A DNA stretch of 64,000 nt, taken from NCBI GenBank assembly GCA_965222525.1, contig OZ244955.1:1364001-1428000 (forward strand), written 5' to 3'. A model generated the notes under the pieces. It was not told the origin of the DNA. It saw only the letters and a list, made by a program, of their open reading frames with translations, and made no database searches. Position numbers and translations under genes: made by a program. Below, in pieces: positions 34,681-43,940 of this stretch; position 1 is the stretch's first letter, and every line of letters begins with the position of its first letter. This DNA is from CBDCUF01 sp965222525. Its GTDB lineage: Bacteria; Pseudomonadota; Alphaproteobacteria; Rickettsiales; UBA8987.

Positions 34681-35421
34681 ATGATGATATGGAATAAGAA
34701 AAACAAGCAGGAGGAGAAAGAGGAGGGGCTTGTAAGCCGCAATCCTCTTGACCATCTGGACCACTATCAGAGGAGAACACTGCTTTCGGCTGTGGTTGCA
34801 GCGGTAGTGCTGTATTCCGCTTATGCCGGAGGGTTTGTATTTACTGCCCTGATTACATCCTCCTGTATTGTTATGCTGCTGGAGTGGTGGCAGATGAGCA
34901 GAAAGAAGTACGATATTATTACAGGAATTTTTTCCATTATACCAGGTTTACTCTTCATTATCGGCCCATGTGCCGCAATGGTACTGATACGCAATGTAGA
35001 AGAAGAAAATATGGGACAGATTGTTACCCTGTGGATGTTTGCAACGGTGCTTGCCACTCACCTTGGTTCGTTCATGTCTGAAACGGCTTTTGAGACCTCT
35101 CCAAAGATTCTTCCCAAAATCGCACCAAATACATGGGCGGGGTTATATGGTGCAATGGCAATGGCAGCCGGGGTCTCCGCCATATGTATGTTTGGTATCA
35201 AGGGTGCTGAATTGAAGTTTATGTCTTTAGGACTGGTATTTGGAATAATAGTCGGCATTCTTGCGCAGGCAGGTGACATATTTATTGGATTTGTTAAAAA
35301 GAAATTCGGGGTACGCAAGAGTGGTAATATTGTCCTGGGTGAAAGCGGGGTACTGGATAATGTAAGCGGATTGCTGTTTGTGGTTCCAATAATGTTATTA
35401 TTGCTGTTTGTTATGAGCTAG
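34681..35421 (+). CDS. CdsA-like membrane protein with degenerate active site
   Basis: 246 residues, six to seven membrane spans, built like phosphatidate cytidylyltransferase. The signature region that normally reads KRxxGVKDSG...PGHGGVLDRxDS is KKKFGVRKSG, VLGESGVLDNVSG here: the KD pair, HGG, Arg after Asp and the last Asp are changed. The SPKKTWEG loop is APNTWAG (148-154). Only two of the usual acidic positions (D199, D226) remain. It is therefore unlikely to make CDP-diacylglycerol and is probably a paralogue with another job. It stands alone, divergent from rlpA, not beside uppS/dxr. Confidence 0.7.
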   Translation: MMIWNKKNKQEEKEEGLVSRNPLDHLDHYQRRTLLSAVVAAVVLYSAYAGGFVFTALITSSCIVMLLEWWQMSRKKYDIITGIFSIIPGLLFIIGPCAAMVLIRNVEEENMGQIVTLWMFATVLATHLGSFMSETAFETSPKILPKIAPNTWAGLYGAMAMAAGVSAICMFGIKGAELKFMSLGLVFGIIVGILAQAGDIFIGFVKKKFGVRKSGNIVLGESGVLDNVSGLLFVVPIMLLLLFVMS

Positions 35422-35423
35422 CT

Positions 35424-35479
35424 CAGAAATCAGAAACCAGAAATCAGAAACCAGAAACCAGAAACCAGAAATCAGAAAA
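35424..35479. repeat. Seven-base tandem repeat, CAGAAAY x 8
   Basis: Eight exact-length units of CAGAAAC or CAGAAAT (the last CAGAAAA) in 56 bases, just after the cdsA-like stop and before the lpxK end. The same heptamer occurs four times in frame in cysS at 57132-57159. Confidence 0.9.
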
Positions 35480-35484
35480 TATTA

Positions 35485-36447
35485 CTATAGAGTTTTTTGT
35501 AGTGCATCTATCAGCTTTCCCTCATCTTCAAAAATAATTTCAATTGGTAGGGTGATGATTTTGCTGTGATACTCGGGGGGGATGCGGGTCAGGTCTTTTT
35601 CGGTAGTGATTAGTTCTGCATCTATTTTTTCCGCTTTTTTCAGCAGGTTTTTTATATCATTTTCATTGTAATTATGATGGTCGGCGAATTTTCTGGTTTC
35701 CATTATACGGAAACTATTATTTTCCAAAGTATTAAAAAACTTTTCCGGATAGCCGATACCGGCGAATGCGATGAATTTACGTCCATGAGGGTTTATATTA
35801 CCGGACGGCTGGATCGTTGCTCGTAAAACCGGTAGATGTGGCTCTATTTCGGGAATAATATTATGCTTGTCCTCACCAACCAGAACCGCCATATCGGATT
35901 TGCGTAAAGTGTTATCCAGCTTGTCACGCAGAGGCCCTGCGGGAAGCAGGTAACCATTTCCAATTCCATATAGCCCGTCAATTACCAGCAGTGAAAAATC
36001 CTTAATTACTGAGGGATTCTGCAAACCATCATCAAGGATGGCCAGTTTTGCACCATTTTCCGCAGCCTTATTTATTCCGGCCAGGCGATTTTTTGATACG
36101 ATACAGGGCGCAGTGCGAGCCAGTAATAACGGCTCATCCCCAACCTCCTCGGCAGTATGCTCATCGGGATTTACCTCAACAGGTCCGTCCAGTAAACCGC
36201 CATAACCACGGCTTATAAAGGCAAAACTAACTCCTTGCTCTTTCAGAATTTTACCGACTTCAATCGCAACCGGTGTCTTACCCGCTCCGCCCGCAACCAC
36301 ATTACCCACGCAAATTACCGGAATATCCGCTTTTTTAGGCCTGGCCAGCTTCCCTCGAGCAAGCACGGATAAATAATAAAGCGCAGAGAATGGAAATAAA
36401 ATCTCTGACCATCCCTTGTTTTTCTGCCAGAATTCAGGAGTCTTCAT
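35485..36447 (-). CDS. lpxK: LpxK, tetraacyldisaccharide 4'-kinase
   Basis: Phosphorylates lipid A at the 4' position. 320 residues. The P-loop GGAGKT is at 53-58 after a short N-terminal membrane-associated helix, with LARTAPCIVSKNR and AILDDGLQNPSV (the DDGLQ motif) following. It overlaps the end of waaA by 14 bases, so the two are one translational unit. Confidence 0.95.
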   Translation of the reverse strand: MKTPEFWQKNKGWSEILFPFSALYYLSVLARGKLARPKKADIPVICVGNVVAGGAGKTPVAIEVGKILKEQGVSFAFISRGYGGLLDGPVEVNPDEHTAEEVGDEPLLLARTAPCIVSKNRLAGINKAAENGAKLAILDDGLQNPSVIKDFSLLVIDGLYGIGNGYLLPAGPLRDKLDNTLRKSDMAVLVGEDKHNIIPEIEPHLPVLRATIQPSGNINPHGRKFIAFAGIGYPEKFFNTLENNSFRIMETRKFADHHNYNENDIKNLLKKAEKIDAELITTEKDLTRIPPEYHSKIITLPIEIIFEDEGKLIDALQKTL

Positions 36448-37720
36448 CGCTTGTCTGTTTTACGGGCAGGATTTCCAGATATTGCTCCAGTTCCGCAAGG
36501 TAATTCTCCAGCGCTCCGGATTTGCTTTCAATAAGCTCCAGAGCGGTATTGGCAAGCTGTTCCTGTTTCTCGGGATCACCAAATAATTCAAGCACCGTAT
36601 CAGCCAGATTTTCACCGTCACTTACCCGCAGGAAAGCCTGCTCACTTTCCATTTCATCATATATACGTCTGAAATTGGCAGTATGTGGGCCGGAGACAAT
36701 GGCACATTCCAGACGTGCAGCCTCAAGCGGATTCTGCCCACCATGTTCAACCAGCGAACCGCCGACGAATACAATCCCCGAAAGCCGGTAGAAAATCCCC
36801 AGCTCACCTATAGTATCGGCAACGTAAACTTGGGTTTCTTCCGTTATTTCCTGTCCTTCCGAGCGCAGCGCCGGGTTTTCCTCACTGAAGACTGCCTTAA
36901 TTTCCTCCCCACGCTCAGGATGGCGAGGGATAATAATAGTCAGGATATTATCATATTTTTCACGCAATTTACGATGTATTCCGGCAATTATCTCCTCCTC
37001 ACCGGGATGAGTGCTGGCCGCTACCCATATCGGACGCTCGCCAATCATACTAACCAGCTTGCCGGTTTCCTTCGGATCGGCAGGTAGGGCAGGGGCGTCA
37101 AATTTTAAATTACCGACAAACCTGGCATTCGGAGCACCGATTTTGGTAAGGCGCTCGGCATCCTCCTCGCTCTGCGACAGTGACAGCGAAAAACAGGACA
37201 TCATATTTTCGCCAAGGCTTTTATAACGCTGCCATTTTTCATATGACGGAATCGAAATCCGTGCATTAAGCTGAATCATCCGACAGCCGGTTTTCTCGGT
37301 TTCAATCACCAGGTTCGGCCATAATTCCGACTCCACCCAAAAGGCAATATCCGGCCTCCAGTGGTCAAGAAAGCGCTGTACCGTAATCAGCTTGTCAATG
37401 GGGACATACTGGTGGATGCACTTCTCCGGCAACCGGCTTTCCATAAGCTTTGCCGAAGTAACCGTACCGGTGGTTATCAGGACGTTAACCTCATATTTTT
37501 CAAGCAACACCTCAACCAGCGGTAGAACCGACATAACCTCGCCGATACTTGCCGCATGCACCCATACCAGCTTGCCATCCGGCCTTGGAAATCCAGGCTT
37601 ACCCAGCCTTTCCGAAAAACGTTTAGGATCCTCTTTACCGGTCTTCTTGCGGAATATAAGATACAGGTCGATAAACGGCCCGGCAATAAACGACAATGTA
37701 CGGTATAGTTTTAGGAGCAT
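36434..37720 (-). CDS. waaA: WaaA, Kdo transferase
   Basis: 428 residues. Adds Kdo to lipid A precursor. N-terminal membrane anchor (LYRTLSFIAGPFIDLYL), the KLVWVHAASIGEVMSVLPLV acceptor region with the catalytic Glu, WVESELWPNLVIE, and the C-terminal CMP-Kdo site FVGGSLVEHGGQNPLEAA. Together with lpxK, lpxA and lpxI it shows a complete classical inner-core/lipid A route. Confidence 0.95.
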   Translation of the reverse strand: MLLKLYRTLSFIAGPFIDLYLIFRKKTGKEDPKRFSERLGKPGFPRPDGKLVWVHAASIGEVMSVLPLVEVLLEKYEVNVLITTGTVTSAKLMESRLPEKCIHQYVPIDKLITVQRFLDHWRPDIAFWVESELWPNLVIETEKTGCRMIQLNARISIPSYEKWQRYKSLGENMMSCFSLSLSQSEEDAERLTKIGAPNARFVGNLKFDAPALPADPKETGKLVSMIGERPIWVAASTHPGEEEIIAGIHRKLREKYDNILTIIIPRHPERGEEIKAVFSEENPALRSEGQEITEETQVYVADTIGELGIFYRLSGIVFVGGSLVEHGGQNPLEAARLECAIVSGPHTANFRRIYDEMESEQAFLRVSDGENLADTVLELFGDPEKQEQLANTALELIESKSGALENYLAELEQYLEILPVKQTSDEDS

Positions 37721-37790
37721 ATTTAGTAGCTAGTAACTTGTGCCTAGATATACCTGTTTATGCTGTTATCCGAAAGGAATTTTTCTTTAT

Positions 37791-38231
37791 TTATATTTTT
37801 TTAACTTCTGCCTTCCTGTTTCCCTTTGAATTACCATAAGAAAATGTAATTTCGATTATACGGCCTTTCCTTTGTGCTATATCTTTTATAATATTTTCAG
37901 CAATTTCCGGCCATTCTATCAACATAACCGCCTGTCCGACTGCATCCTCAATACCAAGTTCAATTATCTCCCCGGCATGTTTCAGCCGGTATAAATCAAG
38001 GTGGTATATATCAAATTTATCAGTATGATAGGTCTGCAAGAGGGTGAATGTAGGGCTCGGTACTTCCGTATCAAGAAAATGATTGATAAAAGCCCGTGAA
38101 AATACGGTCTTCCCGGCTCCCAGCTCTCCTTTTAACAGAAAAATATCACCAGCCCGCGTTTGCCCAGCCATTTCCCGTGCCAATTCACAGGTAGCCTCTT
38201 CATTTTCAAGCGTTGTTACTTTTTTCGACAT
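37791..38231 (-). CDS. tsaE: TsaE, tRNA threonylcarbamoyladenosine ATPase
   Basis: 146 residues. Walker A is GELGAGKTVFSRAF, and the conserved SPTFTLLQTY and YHLDLYRL segments are present. It works with TsaB/TsaD in making t6A37. The start at 38231 (MSKKVTTLE) lies inside the tatC 3' end; a start at 38243 adds four residues. The overlap of about 26 bases with tatC indicates coupling. Confidence 0.92.
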   Translation of the reverse strand: MSKKVTTLENEEATCELAREMAGQTRAGDIFLLKGELGAGKTVFSRAFINHFLDTEVPSPTFTLLQTYHTDKFDIYHLDLYRLKHAGEIIELGIEDAVGQAVMLIEWPEIAENIIKDIAQRKGRIIEITFSYGNSKGNRKAEVKKI

Positions 38232-38985
38232 ATTTGCAGCCATAAATTGAAAGCTCGTATAATAATAACAGGGGGATTGCTAAACCAATCTGGCTTATAA
38301 CATCAGGAGGGGTAATCACCGCAGCCAGCGTAACTATCCCGACCAGCGCATACTTCCATTTCTTCCGCAAGCCTTTTGACGTGGCGAAACCCGCCCGTGC
38401 CAGTAACATAATCACTACCGGTAATTGAAAAGCCAGCCCGAATGCAATAATCAGCCGCATCACCAGTGCCAGATATTCACTAACCCTTGCTTCAAGCTGA
38501 ATTGGCAACCCATCCGGATTTGCCGGCATTTCAAACCCGAGGAAAAACTGCCATGCCAGCGGGAATATAAAATAATAGGCCATTGCAGCACCGAGGAAAA
38601 ACAACACAGGAGCAGCCAGCAAAAACGGCAGCAACACCCCGCGCTCATTCTTGTATAATCCGGGTGCAACAAACGCATATACCTGCCAGGCAATTATCGG
38701 GAAAGCCAGGATAAATGCCATATAGAGCGATAATTTCATATATGTGAAGAAAGCCTCGGCCAGACCGGTGAATATCAGCCGCCGTCCTTCCGCTCCTCCG
38801 TAGGCCTCAGCCAGCGGTGCCACCAGAAACTGGTATATATCCCCTGCAAACGCAAAGCTGATAAAAAACGCAGCCAGAACCGCCACAACCGACCACACCA
38901 GCCTCGTACGCAACTCCCGCAGATGCTCTATAATCTGTACATTTTCCTGTCCTATATTTACCACTTTTTGTTCATTGCCACTCAT
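38206..38985 (-). CDS. tatC: TatC, twin-arginine translocase receptor
   Basis: 259 residues with six membrane spans. The N-terminal motif EHLRELRTRLVWS and the first periplasmic region with the FTGLAEAFFTYMKLSLY stretch (the conserved Glu) are characteristic. tatB is at 25920 on the other strand, and no tatA is seen in the window. Confidence 0.95.
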   Translation of the reverse strand: MSGNEQKVVNIGQENVQIIEHLRELRTRLVWSVVAVLAAFFISFAFAGDIYQFLVAPLAEAYGGAEGRRLIFTGLAEAFFTYMKLSLYMAFILAFPIIAWQVYAFVAPGLYKNERGVLLPFLLAAPVLFFLGAAMAYYFIFPLAWQFFLGFEMPANPDGLPIQLEARVSEYLALVMRLIIAFGLAFQLPVVIMLLARAGFATSKGLRKKWKYALVGIVTLAAVITPPDVISQIGLAIPLLLLYELSIYGCKYVEKSNNA

Positions 38986-39099
38986 GCCATGCTTGTATCA
39001 TGTCCTATTGACGATTGTCTACTTTCCGTTATGTACGGAATTAATTGAAAAAACACTAGTAATGGACTTTGATAAAATTCTATCATAGTATTGTTCAAG

Positions 39100-41286
39100 A
39101 TGACTGCACAGCAAGTTACAATTACACCCGAGATCGTCTCCAGCCATGGGCTGGCGGGGGAGGAATATGAGAAGATTCTTGCCATACTTGGCCGTGAGCC
39201 AAATCTGGTGGAGTTGGGAATATTCTCGGTGATGTGGAGTGAGCATTGCTCCTATAAATCCACCCGCAAGCATATTAAGAAACTGCCCACCAGGGGGGAA
39301 TGTGTGATTTGCGGGCCGGGTGAGAATGCCGGTGTGGTGGATATCGGCGACGGGCAGGCGGTTGTGTTCAAGATGGAGAGTCACAACCATCCTTCTTTCA
39401 TCGAGCCATATCAGGGGGCTGCAACCGGAGTTGGCGGAATTCTGCGGGATATATTCACTATGGGCGCACGGCCGGTGGCCAATCTTAACGCACTGCGGTT
39501 CGGCGAGCTTAGCCATCCCAAAACGAAGCATCTACTGGAGGGGGTTGTTGCCGGAATTGGTGGATATGGCAATTGTGTGGGGATTCCCACGGTTGGTGGC
39601 GAGTGCAATTTCGACCCGTCATATAATGGTAATATACTGGTAAATGCAATGTCGGTGGGGATTGCCGACAGGGACAGGATATTTTATTCGGCCGCTTCGG
39701 GTGTTGGTAATGCCATTATATATGCCGGCTCCAAAACCGGCAGGGACGGCATCCATGGCGCTACCATGGCATCGGCGGAATTCGATGATGAATCGGAGGC
39801 AAAACGACCTACGGTACAGGTTGGCGATCCTTTCACTGAAAAGCGGGTAATGGAGGCCTGTCTTGAGCTTATGCAACAGGATGCGATTGAGGCGATTCAG
39901 GATATGGGGGCGGCAGGATTGACCTGTTCTTCGCTGGAAATGGCGGACAAGGGTGGTACCGGCGTTGAGCTTGACCTTGACAAGGTGCCGGTGCGTGAAA
40001 GCGGAATGACGCCATATGAGATTATGCTGTCCGAAAGCCAGGAGCGGATGCTGATGGTTATCAAGCCGGGCAGGGAGGCCGCAGCGCAGGCAATTTTCGA
40101 TAAATGGGAGGTGGATTCGGCCATTGTCGGGCAGATTACTGACACCGGCAGGCTGGTAGTAAAAATGGGCGGGCAGGTGGTTGCAGAACTGCCTGTATCC
40201 CCGCTTTCCGATGAAGCTCCTGTATATGACCGGCCGTGGAAGCCGACGCCCAAACATGATGAGGTTGCATTTGAGGGTACGGCCGATGCACAGGAAATGT
40301 TCGATATATTGCAGAAGCTGCTGGCAACCCCCGATTTATGCAGCAAAAAATGGATATGGCAGCAATATGATTACATGGTTATGGGCGATACGGTGGCACG
40401 TCCGGGCGGGGATGCGGCGGTTGTGCGCGTGCATGGGGCGGAGAAAGGGCTGGCGCTGACTTCCGACTGCACCCCCCGCTACTGCTACGCTGACCCTGTG
40501 GAAGGCGGCAGGCAGGCTGTGGCTGAGGCATGGCGTAATTTAACGGCGGTCGGGGCGACTCCGCTGGCGATAACCAACTGCCTGAATTTCGGCAATCCTG
40601 AACGGCCGGAGATTATGGGGCAGATTGTCGGCTGTCTGAAAGGAATGACTGAAGCCTGTGAGGCGCTGAATTTCCCAGTGGTTTCGGGCAATGCCTCACT
40701 TTATAACGAAACTAACGGCAAGGGGATATATCCGACCCCGACTATCGGCGGTGTCGGGATGCTTGAGGATTACCGCAAACGGGTGGATATTGCATTCAAG
40801 GCAGAGGGTGAGACGATTATCCGTATTGGCGATATGCAGGGGCATATCGGCGCATCGCTCTATGCAAGGGAGTTTCTGGATAATATCGAGGGTGCACCTC
40901 CTCCGGTTGATCTGGACATGGAAAAGAAAAACGGTGATTTTGTACGCTGGATGATAAATGAAGGCTGGGTTACCGCCTGTCATGATATTTCCGATGGCGG
41001 ACAACTGGTTGCAATTGCTGAAATGGCTATGGCCGGCGGGATTGGCGCTACGCTTGATGTGGCGAATGATATTGCCCGTGCATTCGGCGAGGACCAGGGA
41101 CGGTATATAGTAACCGCCACCCATGAGATGGCCGAACGTATATTACAGAAAGCTCCCGAAGAAGATGTATTCGCCTCCACCATAGGCGAAACCGGCGGTG
41201 ATTCACTGGTAATCGACGACACCGCAATAAAACTCACCACCCTGAAAGCCGCTCATGAAAATACATTGCCAAGTCTGATGGGATGA
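39100..41286 (+). CDS. purL: PurL, phosphoribosylformylglycinamidine synthase subunit II
   Basis: 728 residues from the ATG at 39100 (a TTG at 39091 is less likely). The small PurL used with PurS and PurQ. N-terminal [18 protein letters not shown] with the catalytic His, [24 protein letters not shown] as the ATP/Mg site, and [15 protein letters not shown] in the second half. purS/purQ are not adjacent. Confidence 0.96.
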   Translation: MTAQQVTITPEIVSSHGLAGEEYEKILAILGREPNLVELGIFSVMWSEHCSYKSTRKHIKKLPTRGECVICGPGENAGVVDIGDGQAVVFKMESHNHPSFIEPYQGAATGVGGILRDIFTMGARPVANLNALRFGELSHPKTKHLLEGVVAGIGGYGNCVGIPTVGGECNFDPSYNGNILVNAMSVGIADRDRIFYSAASGVGNAIIYAGSKTGRDGIHGATMASAEFDDESEAKRPTVQVGDPFTEKRVMEACLELMQQDAIEAIQDMGAAGLTCSSLEMADKGGTGVELDLDKVPVRESGMTPYEIMLSESQERMLMVIKPGREAAAQAIFDKWEVDSAIVGQITDTGRLVVKMGGQVVAELPVSPLSDEAPVYDRPWKPTPKHDEVAFEGTADAQEMFDILQKLLATPDLCSKKWIWQQYDYMVMGDTVARPGGDAAVVRVHGAEKGLALTSDCTPRYCYADPVEGGRQAVAEAWRNLTAVGATPLAITNCLNFGNPERPEIMGQIVGCLKGMTEACEALNFPVVSGNASLYNETNGKGIYPTPTIGGVGMLEDYRKRVDIAFKAEGETIIRIGDMQGHIGASLYAREFLDNIEGAPPPVDLDMEKKNGDFVRWMINEGWVTACHDISDGGQLVAIAEMAMAGGIGATLDVANDIARAFGEDQGRYIVTATHEMAERILQKAPEEDVFASTIGETGGDSLVIDDTAIKLTTLKAAHENTLPSLMG

Positions 41287-41295
41287 TTGTCGCTA

Positions 41296-42276
41296 CTACT
41301 TTTGATTTGCCTGATATAGTTGAAAAAAATCGGTAACGGTGATTTTAACTTCATCCGGATTGGTGAGGCGCATGACGTTATTGCGGAATTCGGCGGAGTT
41401 GGGAAGGCCATGGCTGTACCAGCCCAGGTGTTTGCGTGCCATACGCACACCGCCTTCCACACCATAATATGACAGCATATCATCATAGTGGTCCAGCACT
41501 ATATCCAGCCGTTCATGCACAGAAGGAGTAGCCGGAACTTTCCCGCCACTAACATAGGCGCTGGCATGGCTGATGAACCATGGCTTGCCATAGCATCCGC
41601 GGCCAACCATTACACCATCCGCACCGGACGCCGCAAGACAACGGTCAATATCCTCAAATTCAATAATATCACCATTGGCTATCACCGGAATGTCAACCGC
41701 CTGCTTGACCTTGCGGATAAATTCCCAGTTGGCCTTGCCTTTATATAACTGACAGCGGGTACGGCCATGAATCGTAATCATTTGTATGCCGATATCCTCG
41801 GCAATTTTCGCCAGTTTCGGTGCATTGAGATTATCATAATCCCAACCCATGCGCATTTTAAGTGTAACCGGCAGTTTTACCGCCTTGACCACTGCTTCCA
41901 ATACCGCCGCAGCCTTCACCTCATCGCGCATCATCGCCGAGCCTGCATAACCATTCACCACCTTCTTGACAGGACAGCCGAAATTTATATCAATCATCGC
42001 CGCACCGCGATCCTCATTCAACCGTGCCGCTTCGGCCATTACATCCGGCTCACATCCGGCAATCTGCACCGCCATCGGGTATTCCTCGGCATCGTTACTG
42101 GCCTTGCGCAGTGACTCACGGGTTTGCATTATCATCGCACGGCTGGCTATCATTTCCGATACCACAAGAGGTGCGCCAAAACTCTTTACCAGCTTGCGGA
42201 ACGGACGGTCAGTCACCCCCGACATCGGTGCGAGGATTACATTACCTTCCAGTTTTATATTGCCGATTCGTATCAT
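41296..42276 (-). CDS. dusB: DusB, tRNA-dihydrouridine synthase
   Basis: 326 residues, FMN-dependent. LAPMSGVTDRPFRKL at the start, the DINFGCPVKKV segment with the catalytic Cys, IHGRTRCQLY, and VIANGDIIEF for FMN. The DusB branch is inferred from overall pattern. The fis gene that often follows in gammaproteobacteria is absent. The 5' spacer is occupied by a family E palindrome starting 20 bases upstream. Confidence 0.93.
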   Translation of the reverse strand: MIRIGNIKLEGNVILAPMSGVTDRPFRKLVKSFGAPLVVSEMIASRAMIMQTRESLRKASNDAEEYPMAVQIAGCEPDVMAEAARLNEDRGAAMIDINFGCPVKKVVNGYAGSAMMRDEVKAAAVLEAVVKAVKLPVTLKMRMGWDYDNLNAPKLAKIAEDIGIQMITIHGRTRCQLYKGKANWEFIRKVKQAVDIPVIANGDIIEFEDIDRCLAASGADGVMVGRGCYGKPWFISHASAYVSGGKVPATPSVHERLDIVLDHYDDMLSYYGVEGGVRMARKHLGWYSHGLPNSAEFRNNVMRLTNPDEVKITVTDFFQLYQANQK

Positions 42277-42296
42277 CTTGTAAGTACTTGTCCCTT

Positions 42297-42455
42297 GTCA
42301 CCCCGGACGCATATTTTCTCGAAATCTGTTGATTTCGTACAGAAAATAGCGTTCTCGGGGTTATTTACATAATCACGTGCTGCTGCATATAACCCCGAGA
42401 GTGGTGTTTTCTTACCAAATCGCAGATTTGGAGAAAACATACCATCCAGGGTGAC
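42297..42455. repeat. Family E palindrome, copy 1
   Basis: 159 bases with ends GTCACCCCGGACGCATATTT and AAACATACCATCCAGGGTGAC, near-inverted copies; arms continue with TTTCTGTACG/TTTTCTTACC and CGTTCTCGGGGTTAT / ATAACCCCGAGAGTGG around a CACGTG centre. Copy 2 is at 52574. Confidence 0.85.
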
Positions 42456-42563
42456 AACAACAAACGCTATCATGCAGGAATATCAGTATTTTTCAATATA
42501 AAACCCGCCTTCTACACTATCCGGTGAAGATTTACCTTTACCTTTTGGTATTGTTGTATTTTA

Positions 42564-42711
42564 CTAGGTGGTATGCGCTTTTCTACTATCATGGCCTGCA
42601 AATAACGGTTTTCTGCGCTTCCGTTGCTCACGTACCCTTAAGTACGCTCCGCTACGGTTCTCGAAAACAGTTATTTTCGGCTCATGCTAGCGAAAAGTGC
42701 ATACCACCTAG
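42564..42711. repeat. Family D palindrome, intact copy
   Basis: 148 bases, starting CTAGGTGGTATGC and ending GCATACCACCTAG. The arms match along nearly the whole length, centred on GTACCCTTAAGTAC. Single-stranded it could form one very long hairpin. A degenerate copy is at 32064. Confidence 0.87.
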
Positions 42712-42714
42712 CAT

Positions 42715-42786
42715 CAGAAAATGGAAACTGGAAAGTAGAAGCTAGAAAAGCTCCAGATTCCAGTTTCCATTTTCCAGTTTCCAACC
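42715..42786. repeat. Seven-base-phased inverted pair
   Basis: Units on the left read TGGAAAC, TGGAAAG, TAGAAGC, TAGAAAA; on the right TCCAGAT, TCCAGTT, TCCATTT, TCCAGTT, TCCAACC. Every unit is seven bases, and the right array is the reverse complement type of the left. The right array ends directly before the AGGAG ribosome site of the next gene. Confidence 0.8.
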
Positions 42787-42802
42787 AACAGGAGTACAGA
42801 TT

Positions 42803-43102
42803 ATGAAAAGTTTAGGGCTTGCAACAACAATCGCGATAGTGATTTATGTTATACTGCTGGTATTTGCGCCGGATGTACTGGCACAACCATTTTATACTTT
42901 ATTCGGTGTAACCGACCTGCCGGTAATGGACGGCAAGGCGGATGTTATGGCGAAATTCACCGCACCTGAGGCCGTCGGCGGCAAGGGTATGGATGAAGGT
43001 ACGGCCAAGGCTATCTATTATACGGTTCCTTTTCTTATAGTATGGGGGCTGTCATTCCTGATAGCAATGGTTGTCAGGCCTATGCTTGGTAAGAAGGGTT
43101 AG
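42803..43102 (+). CDS. Small two-span membrane protein
   Basis: 99 residues. Membrane segments lie at about 6-27 and 72-92, with a periplasmic or cytoplasmic loop rich in Gly/Ala/Asp between (VMDGKADVMAKF). AGGAG eight bases before the ATG is a good ribosome site. Not recognised. It is flanked by repeats on both sides. Confidence 0.65.
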   Translation: MKSLGLATTIAIVIYVILLVFAPDVLAQPFYTLFGVTDLPVMDGKADVMAKFTAPEAVGGKGMDEGTAKAIYYTVPFLIVWGLSFLIAMVVRPMLGKKG

Positions 43103-43123
43103 GTTTATTATAAGTAAAACTGG

Positions 43124-43190
43124 TGTCATTCCTCATCGTGGGCTTCCTGTGAAAGCCTCTGGTCGTTATACATCTAGCGTCTGGAATGAC
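43124..43190. repeat. Short palindromic repeat, GTCATTCC type
   Basis: 67 bases between GTCATTCCTC and CTGGAATGAC, ends inverted. A partial relative (GTCTGGAATGACAT) lies at about 22055 next to galU. It occupies the spacer between the membrane protein and the lipoprotein gene. Confidence 0.6.
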
Positions 43191-43221
43191 ATCAGTTCCG
43201 ACTACGAAGGAGTCGCCCATA

Positions 43222-43932
43222 ATGTCCCGTTATTTTCTTGTAATTTTAGTCGTTATTTCCATTAGCGCATGCGGTTCCGATCCGACTGCACAGTTCTGCT
43301 TCCAGAATGGCTATCAGGAAGGAAGCCCCGGATTTGAGCAATGCCGTTACCGCTATAACAGTCAAAAGAAATATTACAGCTATTGCAGTCGCAATCAGGG
43401 GCTTATACTGGAAAATAGTAATGATTTCCAGCAATGCCTGGCTGAAGCGCCGCACGCAATTGCACATCTGGAAGAAGAGCGCAGGGTTCGTGCGGAAGAA
43501 CGGCGGATTGAACAGCAGATGCGTGCAGAGGCGGAAAGGCAGGAAAGAATCCGACGAGAGGCCGAACGTAAGCAATATGTCGGCAGCCTGTATGCAAATG
43601 CACATCCGGGTGACATGCTGAATTGTACTGTAAGCGGTGGTTTCTTTGACTATAATAAATGGAGGGAGTATAGTCCGGTAAGCTTCATTATATTACGCGG
43701 GGAATATGACAAGGAGGTGACTTTCATAAGCACCTACAAGAATAACAAGGAAACCTTGCGTGTTTCATTCTCCGATGAAGGTGAGGATATGGAATTTTGC
43801 CCATATAACGGAAGGTGCGGAGGTGTATACGGTATCAGGAGCAAATATGGCAACAGACCGGAATTCACTGCCAGTCTTGAGATTAATAAAAAGCTTAAGC
43901 ATGCGAAACTGCATTGTAAGAAACTGAACTAG
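43222..43932 (+). CDS. Lipoprotein with coiled coil, unknown function
   Basis: 236 residues from the ATG at 43222, which has GAAGGAG ten bases upstream; the frame opens earlier at 43186 in repeat DNA. Lipobox ISAC near residue 17, then a Cys/Tyr-rich part ([17 protein letters not shown]), a charged coiled coil (about 80-130, Glu/Arg repeats) and a beta-rich C-terminal domain of about 100 residues with four more Cys. No family recognised. It ends eight bases before pdhB and is probably co-transcribed with it. Confidence 0.7.
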   Translation: MSRYFLVILVVISISACGSDPTAQFCFQNGYQEGSPGFEQCRYRYNSQKKYYSYCSRNQGLILENSNDFQQCLAEAPHAIAHLEEERRVRAEERRIEQQMRAEAERQERIRREAERKQYVGSLYANAHPGDMLNCTVSGGFFDYNKWREYSPVSFIILRGEYDKEVTFISTYKNNKETLRVSFSDEGEDMEFCPYNGRCGGVYGIRSKYGNRPEFTASLEINKKLKHAKLHCKKLN

Positions 43933-43940
43933 ACTATTTT

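Larger units (their letters stand above)
42277..42802. other. Repeat-packed 526-base spacer
   Basis: Divergent spacer between dusB and the small membrane protein gene. It consists almost wholly of three repeats: family E (42297-42455), family D (42564-42711) and a seven-base-phased inverted pair (42715-42786). The only sequence without a repeat is about 42456-42563, where I see nothing. Confidence 0.85.

Noticed and set aside
35424..35479. Possible CRISPR-like array
   Set aside because: Units are seven bases with no spacers and no cas genes nearby; it is a simple tandem repeat.
39619..40257. 212-codon minus-strand frame inside purL
   Set aside because: Shadow of the strongly conserved purL frame; product has no family character.
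42524..42745. 73-codon frame between dusB and the membrane protein gene
   Set aside because: It is composed of the family D palindrome and heptamer DNA.
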